Shown here: positions 8,838 through 16,747 of the stretch, piece by piece
Layout of the letters: each line of letters begins with the position of its first letter
Numbering within the stretch: the first letter of the stretch is position 1
NCBI GenBank assembly: GCA_017428785.1
Contig: JAFRQD010000030.1
Span: 1 to 64,000, forward strand
Length of the DNA: 64,000 nt
From: Bacteroidaceae bacterium
Lineage (GTDB): Bacteria; Bacteroidota; Bacteroidia; Bacteroidales; Bacteroidaceae
Direction: 5' to 3'
Made by a program: the position numbers and the translations under genes
Notes under the pieces: generated by a model
What the model saw: only the letters and a program-made list of their open reading frames with translations
Database searches by the model: none
What the model was told of the DNA's origin: nothing

Positions 8838-8877
8838 GGGGTGTCGGAAAGAGGTGTCCCCTCTTTTCGGCATCCGC
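8838..8877. other. Hairpin between ompA-like gene and CHASE2 gene
   Basis: Arms of about 17 nt (CGGGGTGTCGGAAAGAGG with CCTCTTTTCGGCATCCG, some G-U pairs) around a 3-4 nt loop. There is no U-tract after it on the plus strand, so it may be a weak terminator, a processing site or an mRNA-stability structure. Confidence 0.5.
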
Positions 8878-8894
8878 ACTTCCTACGACAGACT

Positions 8895-10067
8895 ATGCGA
8901 CAGAAAGGCATTTTCCGCAAGATACTGAGAGTCTTCTTCCGGCCTAGGGAGATGGCCATCTTGGCTGTGGCATTCCTGATCATCGGCATGCTCCGCTATG
9001 TCACCTTCCACGTCGATGTCTTCAATCCTGTGGCGCAAGGCCTCAAGGGCTTCTCCACCACCGACGTGTTCTACGACATGATGCTGGCATCGCCTGCCGA
9101 CACCAGCAATATCATCGTCATCGTGGACATCACGCGACTGCACGACCGCGACTCCATAGCCACAGTCCTGGAAGAGGTCGATGCCCTCGAGCCTGCTGCT
9201 ATCGACATCGACGTCGTCTTCGAATACCCCAAGGAGCCGAACGGCGACATGCACCTCGTGAACGTTGCCGCCACGCTCTCCAACGCCGTCTTCTCTTTCA
9301 AGATGATGGACCCCGACCCCGAAAAGAACGAGTTCACCAGGCAGGTGCACTCTTTCTTCGCCGAGGAATTGGGTATCACGGAAGGCTTTGTCAATGTGGA
9401 CCGCCGCATGACACGCGACATCCCCCTCTGCCTCGAGATGAACGGGAAGTCCTATCCTTCCGTCATCGCACGCATGATGGAGGTGATTCAGGGCAAGCCC
9501 TTCGACTATAAGAGCCTCCGCAAGCACCCCATCAACTACGAGCCCACCGTGTTCCGCGTCATCCCGTACGACTCCGTACAGCACTATGCTCCCTACATCA
9601 CCGGACATGTCGTCATGTTCGGCGGAGCATACGAAAGCGTCGACGTGCTCTATACGCCTCTCGGGCAGAAGTATGGCATAGAGGTCCTGTGCTACGCCCT
9701 GAAGACCATCCTCGAGATGAAGCAGCAGATCGACTGCAAGGGCTGGCTCTTCTGGCTGCTGACCATACTCTTCTCCTATATCGGCGTATGCATCATCATG
9801 GCTTACAAGGACAAGGCACTCAGCATGCCGGCCGACGGACTGCTCGGCGACATCATGCGCACCATCTTCATCACGTCCTTCTTCATCTTCTTTGTCATGA
9901 TGGTCTACATGGCGGTCGGGTTCATACTCTTCCAGACATGGCGAATCAACTTCGACCTGACGCCCACTCTGGCAGCCATGGCATTCACCACGACGGCTGC
10001 AGACATCGTCCGAATCACCATTAAACACACAAACAAAAAGCTATATAAAATGATGTATCCGGCATAG
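8895..10067 (+). CDS. CHASE2-domain membrane protein without an output domain
   Basis: 390 residues from the ATG at 8895 (MRQKGIFRKILRVFF). One transmembrane segment near residues 19-38, an extracytoplasmic region with CHASE2 hallmarks (TTDVFYDMMLASPADTSN, IIVIVDITRLHDR, AAIDIDVVFEYPKEP, and a terminal HVVMFGGAYESVDVLYTPLG), then two or three hydrophobic segments (WLFWLLTILFSYIGVCIIM; IFITSFFIFFVMMVYMAV). CHASE2 domains usually sense an unknown signal and pass it to a fused kinase or cyclase; here the protein ends soon after the last hydrophobic stretch, so a partner must carry the output. The neighbouring FecR-like and TPR-CHAT genes are the obvious candidates. An upstream in-frame ATG at 8841 would add a non-signal-like tail. 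Confidence 0.85.
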   Translation: MRQKGIFRKILRVFFRPREMAILAVAFLIIGMLRYVTFHVDVFNPVAQGLKGFSTTDVFYDMMLASPADTSNIIVIVDITRLHDRDSIATVLEEVDALEPAAIDIDVVFEYPKEPNGDMHLVNVAATLSNAVFSFKMMDPDPEKNEFTRQVHSFFAEELGITEGFVNVDRRMTRDIPLCLEMNGKSYPSVIARMMEVIQGKPFDYKSLRKHPINYEPTVFRVIPYDSVQHYAPYITGHVVMFGGAYESVDVLYTPLGQKYGIEVLCYALKTILEMKQQIDCKGWLFWLLTILFSYIGVCIIMAYKDKALSMPADGLLGDIMRTIFITSFFIFFVMMVYMAVGFILFQTWRINFDLTPTLAAMAFTTTAADIVRITIKHTNKKLYKMMYPA

Positions 10068-10072
10068 GTGAA

Positions 10073-10160
10073 AAACGCCGCGTGCGGCGATGCCAATCCC
10101 CGCGTGCGGCGATGGCAATTTCCGCGTGCGGCGATGGCAATCCCCGCAGCCGGCGTTTGG
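10073..10160. repeat. 22-bp dyad array B (CCGC-GCGG units)
   Basis: Four contiguous 22-bp units at 10073, 10095, 10117 and 10139, with core CCGCGTGCGG (last unit CCGCAGCCGG), beginning 5 bp after the CHASE2 stop. A short G/C-run palindrome (CCCCCCTCCAGAGGGG) follows at about 10162-10178. Confidence 0.92.
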
Positions 10161-10243
10161 ACCCCCCTCCAGAGGGGCATTATCAAGGCCCCCGCAAGGC
10201 CGATGGAAACAACATAAAATAACACACTTTTAAACCATAAGCA

Positions 10244-10672
10244 ATGAAACATTTCAGTTTTCGCAGAATACTTCCCCTTCTGCTTCTCACCCTCGCTAAC
10301 GGCATGTTTGCCCAAGTACCTGCTCAGACATTCCTCGTAGGCGAAGTCAGCAAGTCTGTCATCCTCTACCAGGGCAACAAGAAACTGGCCGTCACCCCCG
10401 GCGACGAGCTTCCCCTCGGAGCCATGCTCACCATTCCCGAAAACGGACGGCTCGTTGTCTACAACGAAGGCAAGCTGCGTCAATACACAATAATGCAAGC
10501 CGGCACATTCACTCTGGCAGAGCTCCTCAACAGCAGCCGCAAGAAGAATGTGCCCGAGAAGACCCTGAAGGGCATCATCAAGCTCGTCACATCACGCGAC
10601 AAGCTGCCCGAAGGCGTCGCTACCATCGACCGCGAGATACACACCGACTCCGTAGCAGCACCAAAAGAATAA
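10244..10672 (+). CDS. Secreted FecR-like small protein
   Basis: 142 residues. A signal peptide (MKHFSFRRILPLLLLTLANGMFA) is followed by a domain resembling FecR: VSKSVILYQGNKKLAVTPGDELPLGAMLTIPENGRLVVYNEG pattern, i.e. a modification of the G-x-L-x-x-G and lpegs-l-v motifs, then QYTIMQAGTFTLAELL. FecR domains relay signals in the periplasm and also accompany CHAT/CHASE2 proteins in cyanobacteria (general knowledge). The stop is 3 nt before the TPR-CHAT start, so translation is probably coupled. The family call rests on pattern only. Confidence 0.6.
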   Translation: MKHFSFRRILPLLLLTLANGMFAQVPAQTFLVGEVSKSVILYQGNKKLAVTPGDELPLGAMLTIPENGRLVVYNEGKLRQYTIMQAGTFTLAELLNSSRKKNVPEKTLKGIIKLVTSRDKLPEGVATIDREIHTDSVAAPKE

Positions 10673-10675
10673 GCC

Positions 10676-13600
10676 ATGAAGCGATTCGCCTCTTTCCTGC
10701 TTCTTGTGCTCTCCTGTATGGTACTTCCAGCACAGGAAGTGACACACGAGATGGCTGACCTGGCGCACGACCTTATTGACGCCATCAACAAGGAGCGCCA
10801 GCAAGAGGCCGAGAAACTTGCGGACAGATACCTGGCACTCTGCACCGACGAGAAATACCAGTACGGAAGCTACTATGCCGAGGCAAAGCACGTCAAGGCC
10901 CGCGCCGCCGCAGCCATAAGCGACTACGTCCAGGCACAGCAACTCATGGACGAAGCCATCGCGGCACGCCTCGACAAGCGCGCCCCTCGCAACGACGACC
11001 GCCTGGGACTCTCATACTTCGACCGGAGCACATATCTCTTCCGACAGCAGAAAACCGACCAGGCCATAGCCGACCTGCAGGCAGCAGCCGATGCATATCA
11101 ACGCGCCAAAGAGCACGGCAAGTATGCCACGGCACTCTGCCAGATGGCCGTCTACTGCAAGTTCCGCGGAGCAGTAGGCGATGCGGATCGTGAAGCAGAA
11201 TGCTATGAGAAAGCCTTCCCCTGCGTAGAAAAAGGCACACCCGAATATCTCTCTGTTGCCACATGGATGATTGACGCATACAACGCGCAAGGCAAGTTCT
11301 CCAAGACAAGCAAACTCGCAAAGCAACTGCAGAAATCGGCAAAGAAGGTCGCCGAGAAATATCCCCTCCGCTATGCCGACTTCCTGCTCTCCGCATCAGT
11401 CGCAGACGCCAATACCGGCGAATATCAGCAAGCACTTGCCTACGCAGAAGAAGCCCTCGACATCTACGAAAAGTCAAACAGAGCGACAGACCACAACTAC
11501 GCCGTCCTCATGAAGAATGCTGCCGACTGCCACTACCATCTGCAGCACTATCAGGAAGCACTCACCTACTACGAGAAAGCCAGACCACTCCTCCTGCAGA
11601 CAGAAGGCGAAGGCGGAAAGGTGTATCAAGGCTGCTACCAGCAGCTCATAGCCACGAACGCCAGACTCGGACGCACCGAAGTGGCACAGGAATATTCCCA
11701 ACAGCAGCAAGAGCGACTCTTTGCCGGCATCAGCGACACCACCACCGTGAACTATGCCAATACCCTTGCCACACAAGCACACATGCAGGCAGAGATGGGC
11801 AGTTACGAAGAGGCAGCCCGCTGGGGAGAACGCGCCCTGCAACGCTACGAGGCGCGTGGCGACTCACTTCAACAGGCACTCATGCTCTACACTCTGAGCA
11901 ACTACTATACGCACCTCGGCCAGCAGCAGCGTGCCGACAGCCTGTCCGCCCTTTCCCTGCAAATCAGCCACAGACGAGGCTTCAGCCAGACAGAAGCAGA
12001 TGCCCTCAACCAACAGGCAATGGCACTCTACAGGAAAGGACAGTACAACCAGGCTGACGACATCTATCAGCAGTCGCTCTCTATACTCCGCGAGGCAAAC
12101 CTGTCTGCATCCACGGCATACGCCAGCATCCTCAGCAACCGCGCGCTCTGCCAAAGCGCCCTCAAGAATCCTGAGAATGCCGTCAGCCTCACACACGAAG
12201 CACTCGACCTGCAGGCAAGCATCCTGGGGCCTGAGCACGGCGACAACGTCATGCTGCTCTTCAATCTCGCCATGTACTACCATCATCTCGGACAGATGGA
12301 CAGCGTGGCTCTCTACTACCACAAGGCCATCACCCTGCAGACGCAGCAGGTGCGAAACAACTTCTCGTTCCAGTCCACCAGACAGCGCGAGCTCTTCTGG
12401 CAAGGAAAGAACTACCTCTATCAGGCAGCGCCTCTCTTTGCCACCACACCCGAGAAGGCTTCCTCCGGGCTGCTTTCCGACATCTACAATGCGCAGCTGT
12501 TCACAAAGGGCATCTTGCTCAACAGTGAGGTTGACTTCCGCCGGCTCCTACAGCAGTCTGCCGACAAGACGGTTCTCGACAAATACGACGAGCTTCAGGC
12601 CTTGCGGGCAGAGCTGCAGCAGTGTTACGAAGCGAAAGCCGGCGAAGGGCAGGAGCGCATTCCCAGCCTGCAGCATCGCATCAAGCAGCTTGAGTATGCC
12701 ATCGTGCGCCAGTGCAAGGAATATGGCGACTTCACGCAGAACCTCTCGCTGACTGCCGACTCCGTCCGCCGCTCCATGAAGCCAGGTGAGGCAGCAGTGG
12801 AGTTTCTGGAAGCCGACATCACCTACGGCGGACATCCCGACCGCATATATCTCGCCCTCATCCTGCGTCCTGAATGGGATGCGCCGCATGCCTGCCGCCT
12901 CTTCTTCCGCAGCGAGATGGAAGAACTGGGCTATCCTGCCGGCGTGTCGGTCAGCGAGCTGTTGAGCAAGGCCGAGTGGCAGAACAAGATATACAACGAC
13001 AGCAAGCTCGGGAAACTTGTGTGGGGCGAACTGCTCACACAGGTCAAGGGTGCCAAACACATCTACTTTGCCCCCACAGGCCTCTTCTATCAGTGGGGCA
13101 TCGAGTACATGCCCATCACGGACGACGGCACTCGCATCTCCGACACACTCAACGTTTCACGACTCTCCTCCACTAAGCTGCTGGCACAGCGCACTGCCAA
13201 ATCCCAGACTTTGGGCGACGGCGAAGCTGTCATCTTCGGCGGCCTGGAGTACGAAGACATGTCCATCGCACAGATGCGCGAATACCATAACATGACCGAC
13301 GACGAGGTGGAGGACGAGGAGGACTACACGCTTGCGCTTGCCATAGAGGAGCAGATAGCAGACTCTCTGGCCATAAACGATCTGGCAGAGCGCGGGGCGT
13401 CGGTGAAGAACCTGATTGGTGCGAAGGAAGAGGCTGATGCCATCGAGCGGCTCCTCTACGATGCCGGCAAGGAATACACCATCCGCGAAGGCTTCAGCGG
13501 CACGGAGGAAAGCTTCAAGAGACTCAGCGGAAAGAATGTCTCGCTGCTGCACATTGCCACACACGGCTTCTCATATCCCGTGGGCAAAAACAGCGGACAA

Positions 13601-14062
13601 GACTGGCTCAAGTCCTCCGCCACATCCAAGACAATGCCTACCGACCCTCTCTGCTACTCGGGACTCCTCTTCGCCGGCTGCAACAACAAGCTGCAGAACC
13701 CCCAGGACTTCCCGTCCGACATCGACGACGGCATCCTCACGGCACAGGAGATTTCCCAGCTCAACCTGCAGAACCTGCAGCTCACTGTGCTCTCTGCCTG
13801 CCAGACGGGTACGGGCACATTGCAAGAGGACGGCGTCTTCGGTGTGCAACGCGGTTTCAAGAAGGCCGGAGCACACACGCTTGTCATGAGCCTCTGGAGT
13901 GTCAACGATGCAGCCACAAGGCTGATGATGACATCCTTCTATGAGGCCTTGCTCGGCGGCCTACCCCGCCACCAGGCTTTCCTCAAGGCGCAAAAGACTG
14001 TCCGCGAGACATATCCCCAGCCGCACTACTGGGCGCCTTTCATCATGCTCGACGATATTTAA
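10676..14062 (+). CDS. Exported TPR-CHAT (caspase-like) protein
   Basis: 1128 residues. Signal peptide MKRFASFLLLVLSCMVLPAQ, then roughly 600 residues of tetratricopeptide repeats (for example YSYFDRSTYLFRQQ-type and HYQEALTYYEKARPLL helices), then a C-terminal CHAT domain from about residue 697. Both catalytic residues of the caspase/separase clan are present: His963 in LLHIATHGFSYP and Cys1042 in LTVLSACQTGTG. It is therefore predicted to be an active cysteine endopeptidase, exported to the periplasm or surface, with TPRs selecting the substrate. Cytoplasmic TPR-CHAT proteins act in immunity (Craspase), but an exported one beside CHASE2 and FecR-like genes suggests envelope signalling or stress proteolysis (inference). 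No gasdermin or CRISPR gene is nearby. Confidence 0.88.
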   Translation: MKRFASFLLLVLSCMVLPAQEVTHEMADLAHDLIDAINKERQQEAEKLADRYLALCTDEKYQYGSYYAEAKHVKARAAAAISDYVQAQQLMDEAIAARLDKRAPRNDDRLGLSYFDRSTYLFRQQKTDQAIADLQAAADAYQRAKEHGKYATALCQMAVYCKFRGAVGDADREAECYEKAFPCVEKGTPEYLSVATWMIDAYNAQGKFSKTSKLAKQLQKSAKKVAEKYPLRYADFLLSASVADANTGEYQQALAYAEEALDIYEKSNRATDHNYAVLMKNAADCHYHLQHYQEALTYYEKARPLLLQTEGEGGKVYQGCYQQLIATNARLGRTEVAQEYSQQQQERLFAGISDTTTVNYANTLATQAHMQAEMGSYEEAARWGERALQRYEARGDSLQQALMLYTLSNYYTHLGQQQRADSLSALSLQISHRRGFSQTEADALNQQAMALYRKGQYNQADDIYQQSLSILREANLSASTAYASILSNRALCQSALKNPENAVSLTHEALDLQASILGPEHGDNVMLLFNLAMYYHHLGQMDSVALYYHKAITLQTQQVRNNFSFQSTRQRELFWQGKNYLYQAAPLFATTPEKASSGLLSDIYNAQLFTKGILLNSEVDFRRLLQQSADKTVLDKYDELQALRAELQQCYEAKAGEGQERIPSLQHRIKQLEYAIVRQCKEYGDFTQNLSLTADSVRRSMKPGEAAVEFLEADITYGGHPDRIYLALILRPEWDAPHACRLFFRSEMEELGYPAGVSVSELLSKAEWQNKIYNDSKLGKLVWGELLTQVKGAKHIYFAPTGLFYQWGIEYMPITDDGTRISDTLNVSRLSSTKLLAQRTAKSQTLGDGEAVIFGGLEYEDMSIAQMREYHNMTDDEVEDEEDYTLALAIEEQIADSLAINDLAERGASVKNLIGAKEEADAIERLLYDAGKEYTIREGFSGTEESFKRLSGKNVSLLHIATHGFSYPVGKNSGQDWLKSSATSKTMPTDPLCYSGLLFAGCNNKLQNPQDFPSDIDDGILTAQEISQLNLQNLQLTVLSACQTGTGTLQEDGVFGVQRGFKKAGAHTLVMSLWSVNDAATRLMMTSFYEALLGGLPRHQAFLKAQKTVRETYPQPHYWAPFIMLDDI

Positions 14063-14089
14063 ACATCATCACATTAAACATTATCCATT

Positions 14090-14734
14090 ATGAAGAAGAC
14101 TTTATTATCCATGGTCATGCTGTTCGTTTGCATGACTGCATTCGCTCAGGATGAAGACGCACAAGACCGTGCCTCCTGGAAAGTGCCCACCACCTACCTG
14201 AACATCGGCTACGTCGAGTCCAAACTGAAACAGGACGACTTCGACCAGCTTAAGAGCGACTGGGGCGCATCCGTCACCATCGGCAAGACCTTCTTCCTCC
14301 ACAAAAAGCCTGTTGCAAACTTCATCCGCTTCGGCATCGACGCCACATGGTTCGACCTTTCCTATGCCAACTACAAGCTCAACGACTTCGGGCTCAAAGA
14401 GACATTCCATCACGCTGAGGCAGCGATGCATGTAGGTCCGTCCATTACGCTGACGCCCGTCAAGGGACTCAACATCAGCGGCTACTTCCGCTATGCCCCC
14501 ACATTCGCGGCTTTGTATTCCACAGCAAACGACAACTACAACCTCGGCTATGCCACAAGGTTCGTAGCAGGCGGATGTCTCTCATACAAATTCTTCGGCG
14601 TGGGCTTCGAGTCTCGCTTCGGCTTCAACAAATTCGACCCCTTCGAAGAGTTCGTCTTTGAGGACCACGAAGACATCGAGAAGATAAAGACAAACCTGAA
14701 GGGCTTCAGAGTGTATCTGAGCTTCAGGTTCTAA
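14090..14734 (+). CDS. Small outer-membrane beta-barrel protein
   Basis: 214 residues. Signal peptide MKKTLLSMVMLFVCMTAFAQ, then alternating-residue strands rich in Tyr/Phe/Gly (VANFIRFGIDATWFDLSYANY, GLNISGYFRYAPTFAALY) and a C-terminal phenylalanine (VYLSFRF), all typical of an outer-membrane barrel. No named family recognised. It lies 27 bp after the TPR-CHAT gene and before a strong terminator, so it is the last gene of that unit and a plausible partner or target of the CHAT peptidase. Confidence 0.75.
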   Translation: MKKTLLSMVMLFVCMTAFAQDEDAQDRASWKVPTTYLNIGYVESKLKQDDFDQLKSDWGASVTIGKTFFLHKKPVANFIRFGIDATWFDLSYANYKLNDFGLKETFHHAEAAMHVGPSITLTPVKGLNISGYFRYAPTFAALYSTANDNYNLGYATRFVAGGCLSYKFFGVGFESRFGFNKFDPFEEFVFEDHEDIEKIKTNLKGFRVYLSFRF

Positions 14735-14786
14735 AGCACTTCTCCTTTCCGGCAGCGACCACATACTGCGCCGCAGCCCAGGTTAC

Positions 14787-14817
14787 AAGCCGTCCCTCGC
14801 TGAGAGACGGCTTTTTC
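14787..14817 (+). terminator. Intrinsic terminator after the CHASE2/CHAT unit
   Basis: Stem AAGCCGTC / GACGGCTT with an 11-nt loop followed by TTTTT. It ends the transcript 50 bp after the small barrel gene. Confidence 0.85.
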
Positions 14818-15007
14818 GTGCCACCATTTGTAAACATTCTTTCCGGCGGGACGCTTTCTGACGGCTTATTTTTACATCGGTGGCACTTTTCTACCCCTAA
14901 TGCGAGAAACGCGCTTAGAACGCGTTTCCCTTTAAAATCGGGGGTTCCAGAAGAGGCATTCTGAGGCACAGGGCAAAGAAAGTACAAGTACAGCGATTCT
15001 AAATGTT

Positions 15008-15117
15008 AAATACCGCACGAAAAATCGTCAAATTTCGCGTGGAGCGTTGGGCAACTTCGCGTGGGGAAATTGCAAACGTCGCGTGTGGCGTTGGCCAACA
15101 TCGCAGGCGGCGTTTGG
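15008..15117. repeat. 22-bp dyad array J (degenerate GC-rich units)
   Basis: Five contiguous 22-bp units starting at 15008, 15030, 15052, 15074 and 15096, with cores such as TTCGCGTGGAGCG, TCGCGTGTGGCG and TCGCAGGCGGCG separated by AA/TTGGC linkers. It is a diverged member of the CCGC-GCGG family in a 672-bp gap that also holds the 14787 terminator and the 15363 promoter. Confidence 0.8.
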
Positions 15118-15362
15118 CTTTTCCCCATGCCTCGCCGACGAATTCCCCGTTTTTCGCCCTGCATTTTGTAAAGTTTTATTCACGCTTTTACCAGTACATT
15201 TTACTCATTTCCGCATAAAAATTGTAGGGATGCGACTCGAATGCATGCGTTATACAGTACAAAACGTCTCATTCCCTCGAAAGCCGCACAGGAAAAAACA
15301 CCTCGCTGTAAAGAAAAATACAATTTTGCGCCTCTATCGGCATGCAATTCGGATTTTTTCCT

Positions 15363-15370
15363 TATCTTTG
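15363..15370 (+). promoter_or_regulatory. -7 box for the second OmpA-family gene
   Basis: TATCTTTG, 37 nt upstream of the ATG at 15407; supports an independent transcript after the terminator at 14787. Confidence 0.65.
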
Positions 15371-15406
15371 CAAACAAAACATAAGAAAAAGAGCGTTAAC
15401 AGAGAT

Positions 15407-16627
15407 ATGAATACTACAGAATCTAACAAAAAGTACATGGAACCCACATCAAAATGCCTTTCGAAACGACTGGCAGCGGTGCTGACAGGTTTGCTTCTCA
15501 CAGCCATCTTCTCCGCTTCTTCCAGAGGAGAGGATAACAATGGCTATATATCTTACCCACACGCCTACATCGGCATACAAGGTGGAGGCCAGACAACCTT
15601 CACGGACTACAACAACCTTAAACTCATCACTCCAACGGCCAGTGTAAGCGTGGGCGTCCACTTCACTCCCATCATCGGCGCACGTGTGCATGTGAACGGT
15701 CGTTGGAACAAGAGCGGGATAAGCGATGAAGGCATTGATGTGAAATACAAATATAAATATACGGCCGCCGACATTGATGCCATGATTAACATGGTCAACC
15801 TTTTCGCGAAAGGGAACTACCATCCGCTGAATGTTTACCTCATCGGCGGCATAGGTTTCAACTACGCCTGGGACAATCAGAATGTTCCGGCCCTGACGGA
15901 ATATCTCGCCACCATCGACAGCAGAAACCGCATGAGCCACAACTACCGCGTTGGAACACAACTCGACGTAAAGGTCACGCCCAACCTGAGCGTCAACCTC
16001 GAAGTAGCAGCCAACAGCATTAGCGACCACTTCAACAGCAAACACAGCGGCTGCGACGACTGGCAACTCACAGCACAGGTCGGCCTGGCCTACAGATTTG
16101 GAAGGGCAAAAGGGATAAAGGGCTCGCCCAGTTCCGACATCTTCGTCAACCCATCGACCATCGGGACAAGCACAGAGACGGCACCGGCCAATACCGGTGT
16201 GGACATCGACAAGCCTCAGCCTGCACCCGAACCTAAGCCACAGCCTGCTCCCGAACCGAAACCCGAACCTAAGCCCCAGCCCGCACCCACTCCCGTCGCA
16301 AAGGACATCACCCGCAACATCTTCTTCGGCCTCTGCGAGACAACTGTCTCTCCTGCCGAACGACCAAAGATAACGGAGGTAGTCAATTGGCTCAAGGAAC
16401 ATCCCGCTGTAACAGTCACCGTCACAGGTTATGCCGACAAGGACACTGGCAATGCGACAGTCAATGCACGCTATGCCAAACAGCGAGCCGAGACGGTGAC
16501 GAAGGAACTCATCAGGAGAGGCATCCCCGCAAACCGCATCACCACCGATTCTAAGGGCGACACCGTACAGCCCTTCCCCTACGACAACGACATGAACCGC
16601 GTCACCGTCATCATCGGTAAAGAATAA
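15407..16627 (+). CDS. OmpA-family outer-membrane protein (paralogue 2)
   Basis: 406 residues from the ATG at 15407; an ATG at 15437 is an alternative and would place the hydrophobic signal segment (AAVLTGLLLTAIFSASS) closer to the N-terminus. The architecture equals the gene at 7668-8822: beta-barrel (YKYTAADIDAMINMVNLFAK, NVYLIGGIGFNYAWDN), a Pro-rich linker of repeated PEPKPQPA units, and an OmpA peptidoglycan-binding domain (NIFFGLCETTV ... VTGYADKDTGNA ... AKQRAETV). The long linker could span the periplasm. It has its own promoter and a strong terminator at 16670-16702. Confidence 0.9.
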   Translation: MNTTESNKKYMEPTSKCLSKRLAAVLTGLLLTAIFSASSRGEDNNGYISYPHAYIGIQGGGQTTFTDYNNLKLITPTASVSVGVHFTPIIGARVHVNGRWNKSGISDEGIDVKYKYKYTAADIDAMINMVNLFAKGNYHPLNVYLIGGIGFNYAWDNQNVPALTEYLATIDSRNRMSHNYRVGTQLDVKVTPNLSVNLEVAANSISDHFNSKHSGCDDWQLTAQVGLAYRFGRAKGIKGSPSSDIFVNPSTIGTSTETAPANTGVDIDKPQPAPEPKPQPAPEPKPEPKPQPAPTPVAKDITRNIFFGLCETTVSPAERPKITEVVNWLKEHPAVTVTVTGYADKDTGNATVNARYAKQRAETVTKELIRRGIPANRITTDSKGDTVQPFPYDNDMNRVTVIIGKE

Positions 16628-16669
16628 CGGGGCACGCCCACACCGCATTGCGTTCCCCCGAGAACACAA

Positions 16670-16702
16670 ATAGCCATCTTCCTATCCGAGGAAGATGGCT
16701 AT
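16670..16702. terminator. Bidirectional terminator between ompA-like gene and alaS
   Basis: Perfect 14-bp stem (ATAGCCATCTTCCT / AGGAAGATGGCTAT) with a 5-nt loop, between convergent genes. Confidence 0.8.
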
Positions 16703-16747
16703 CGTTGTTGGAGCGATAAAGCTCACCAGCACACATTTGGTAGTTTC

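Noticed and set aside
10676-14062. CHAT gene as part of a gasdermin or Craspase immune system
   Set aside because: No gasdermin, Cas7-11 or other defence gene is adjacent, and the protein has a signal peptide, which argues against a cytoplasmic effector.
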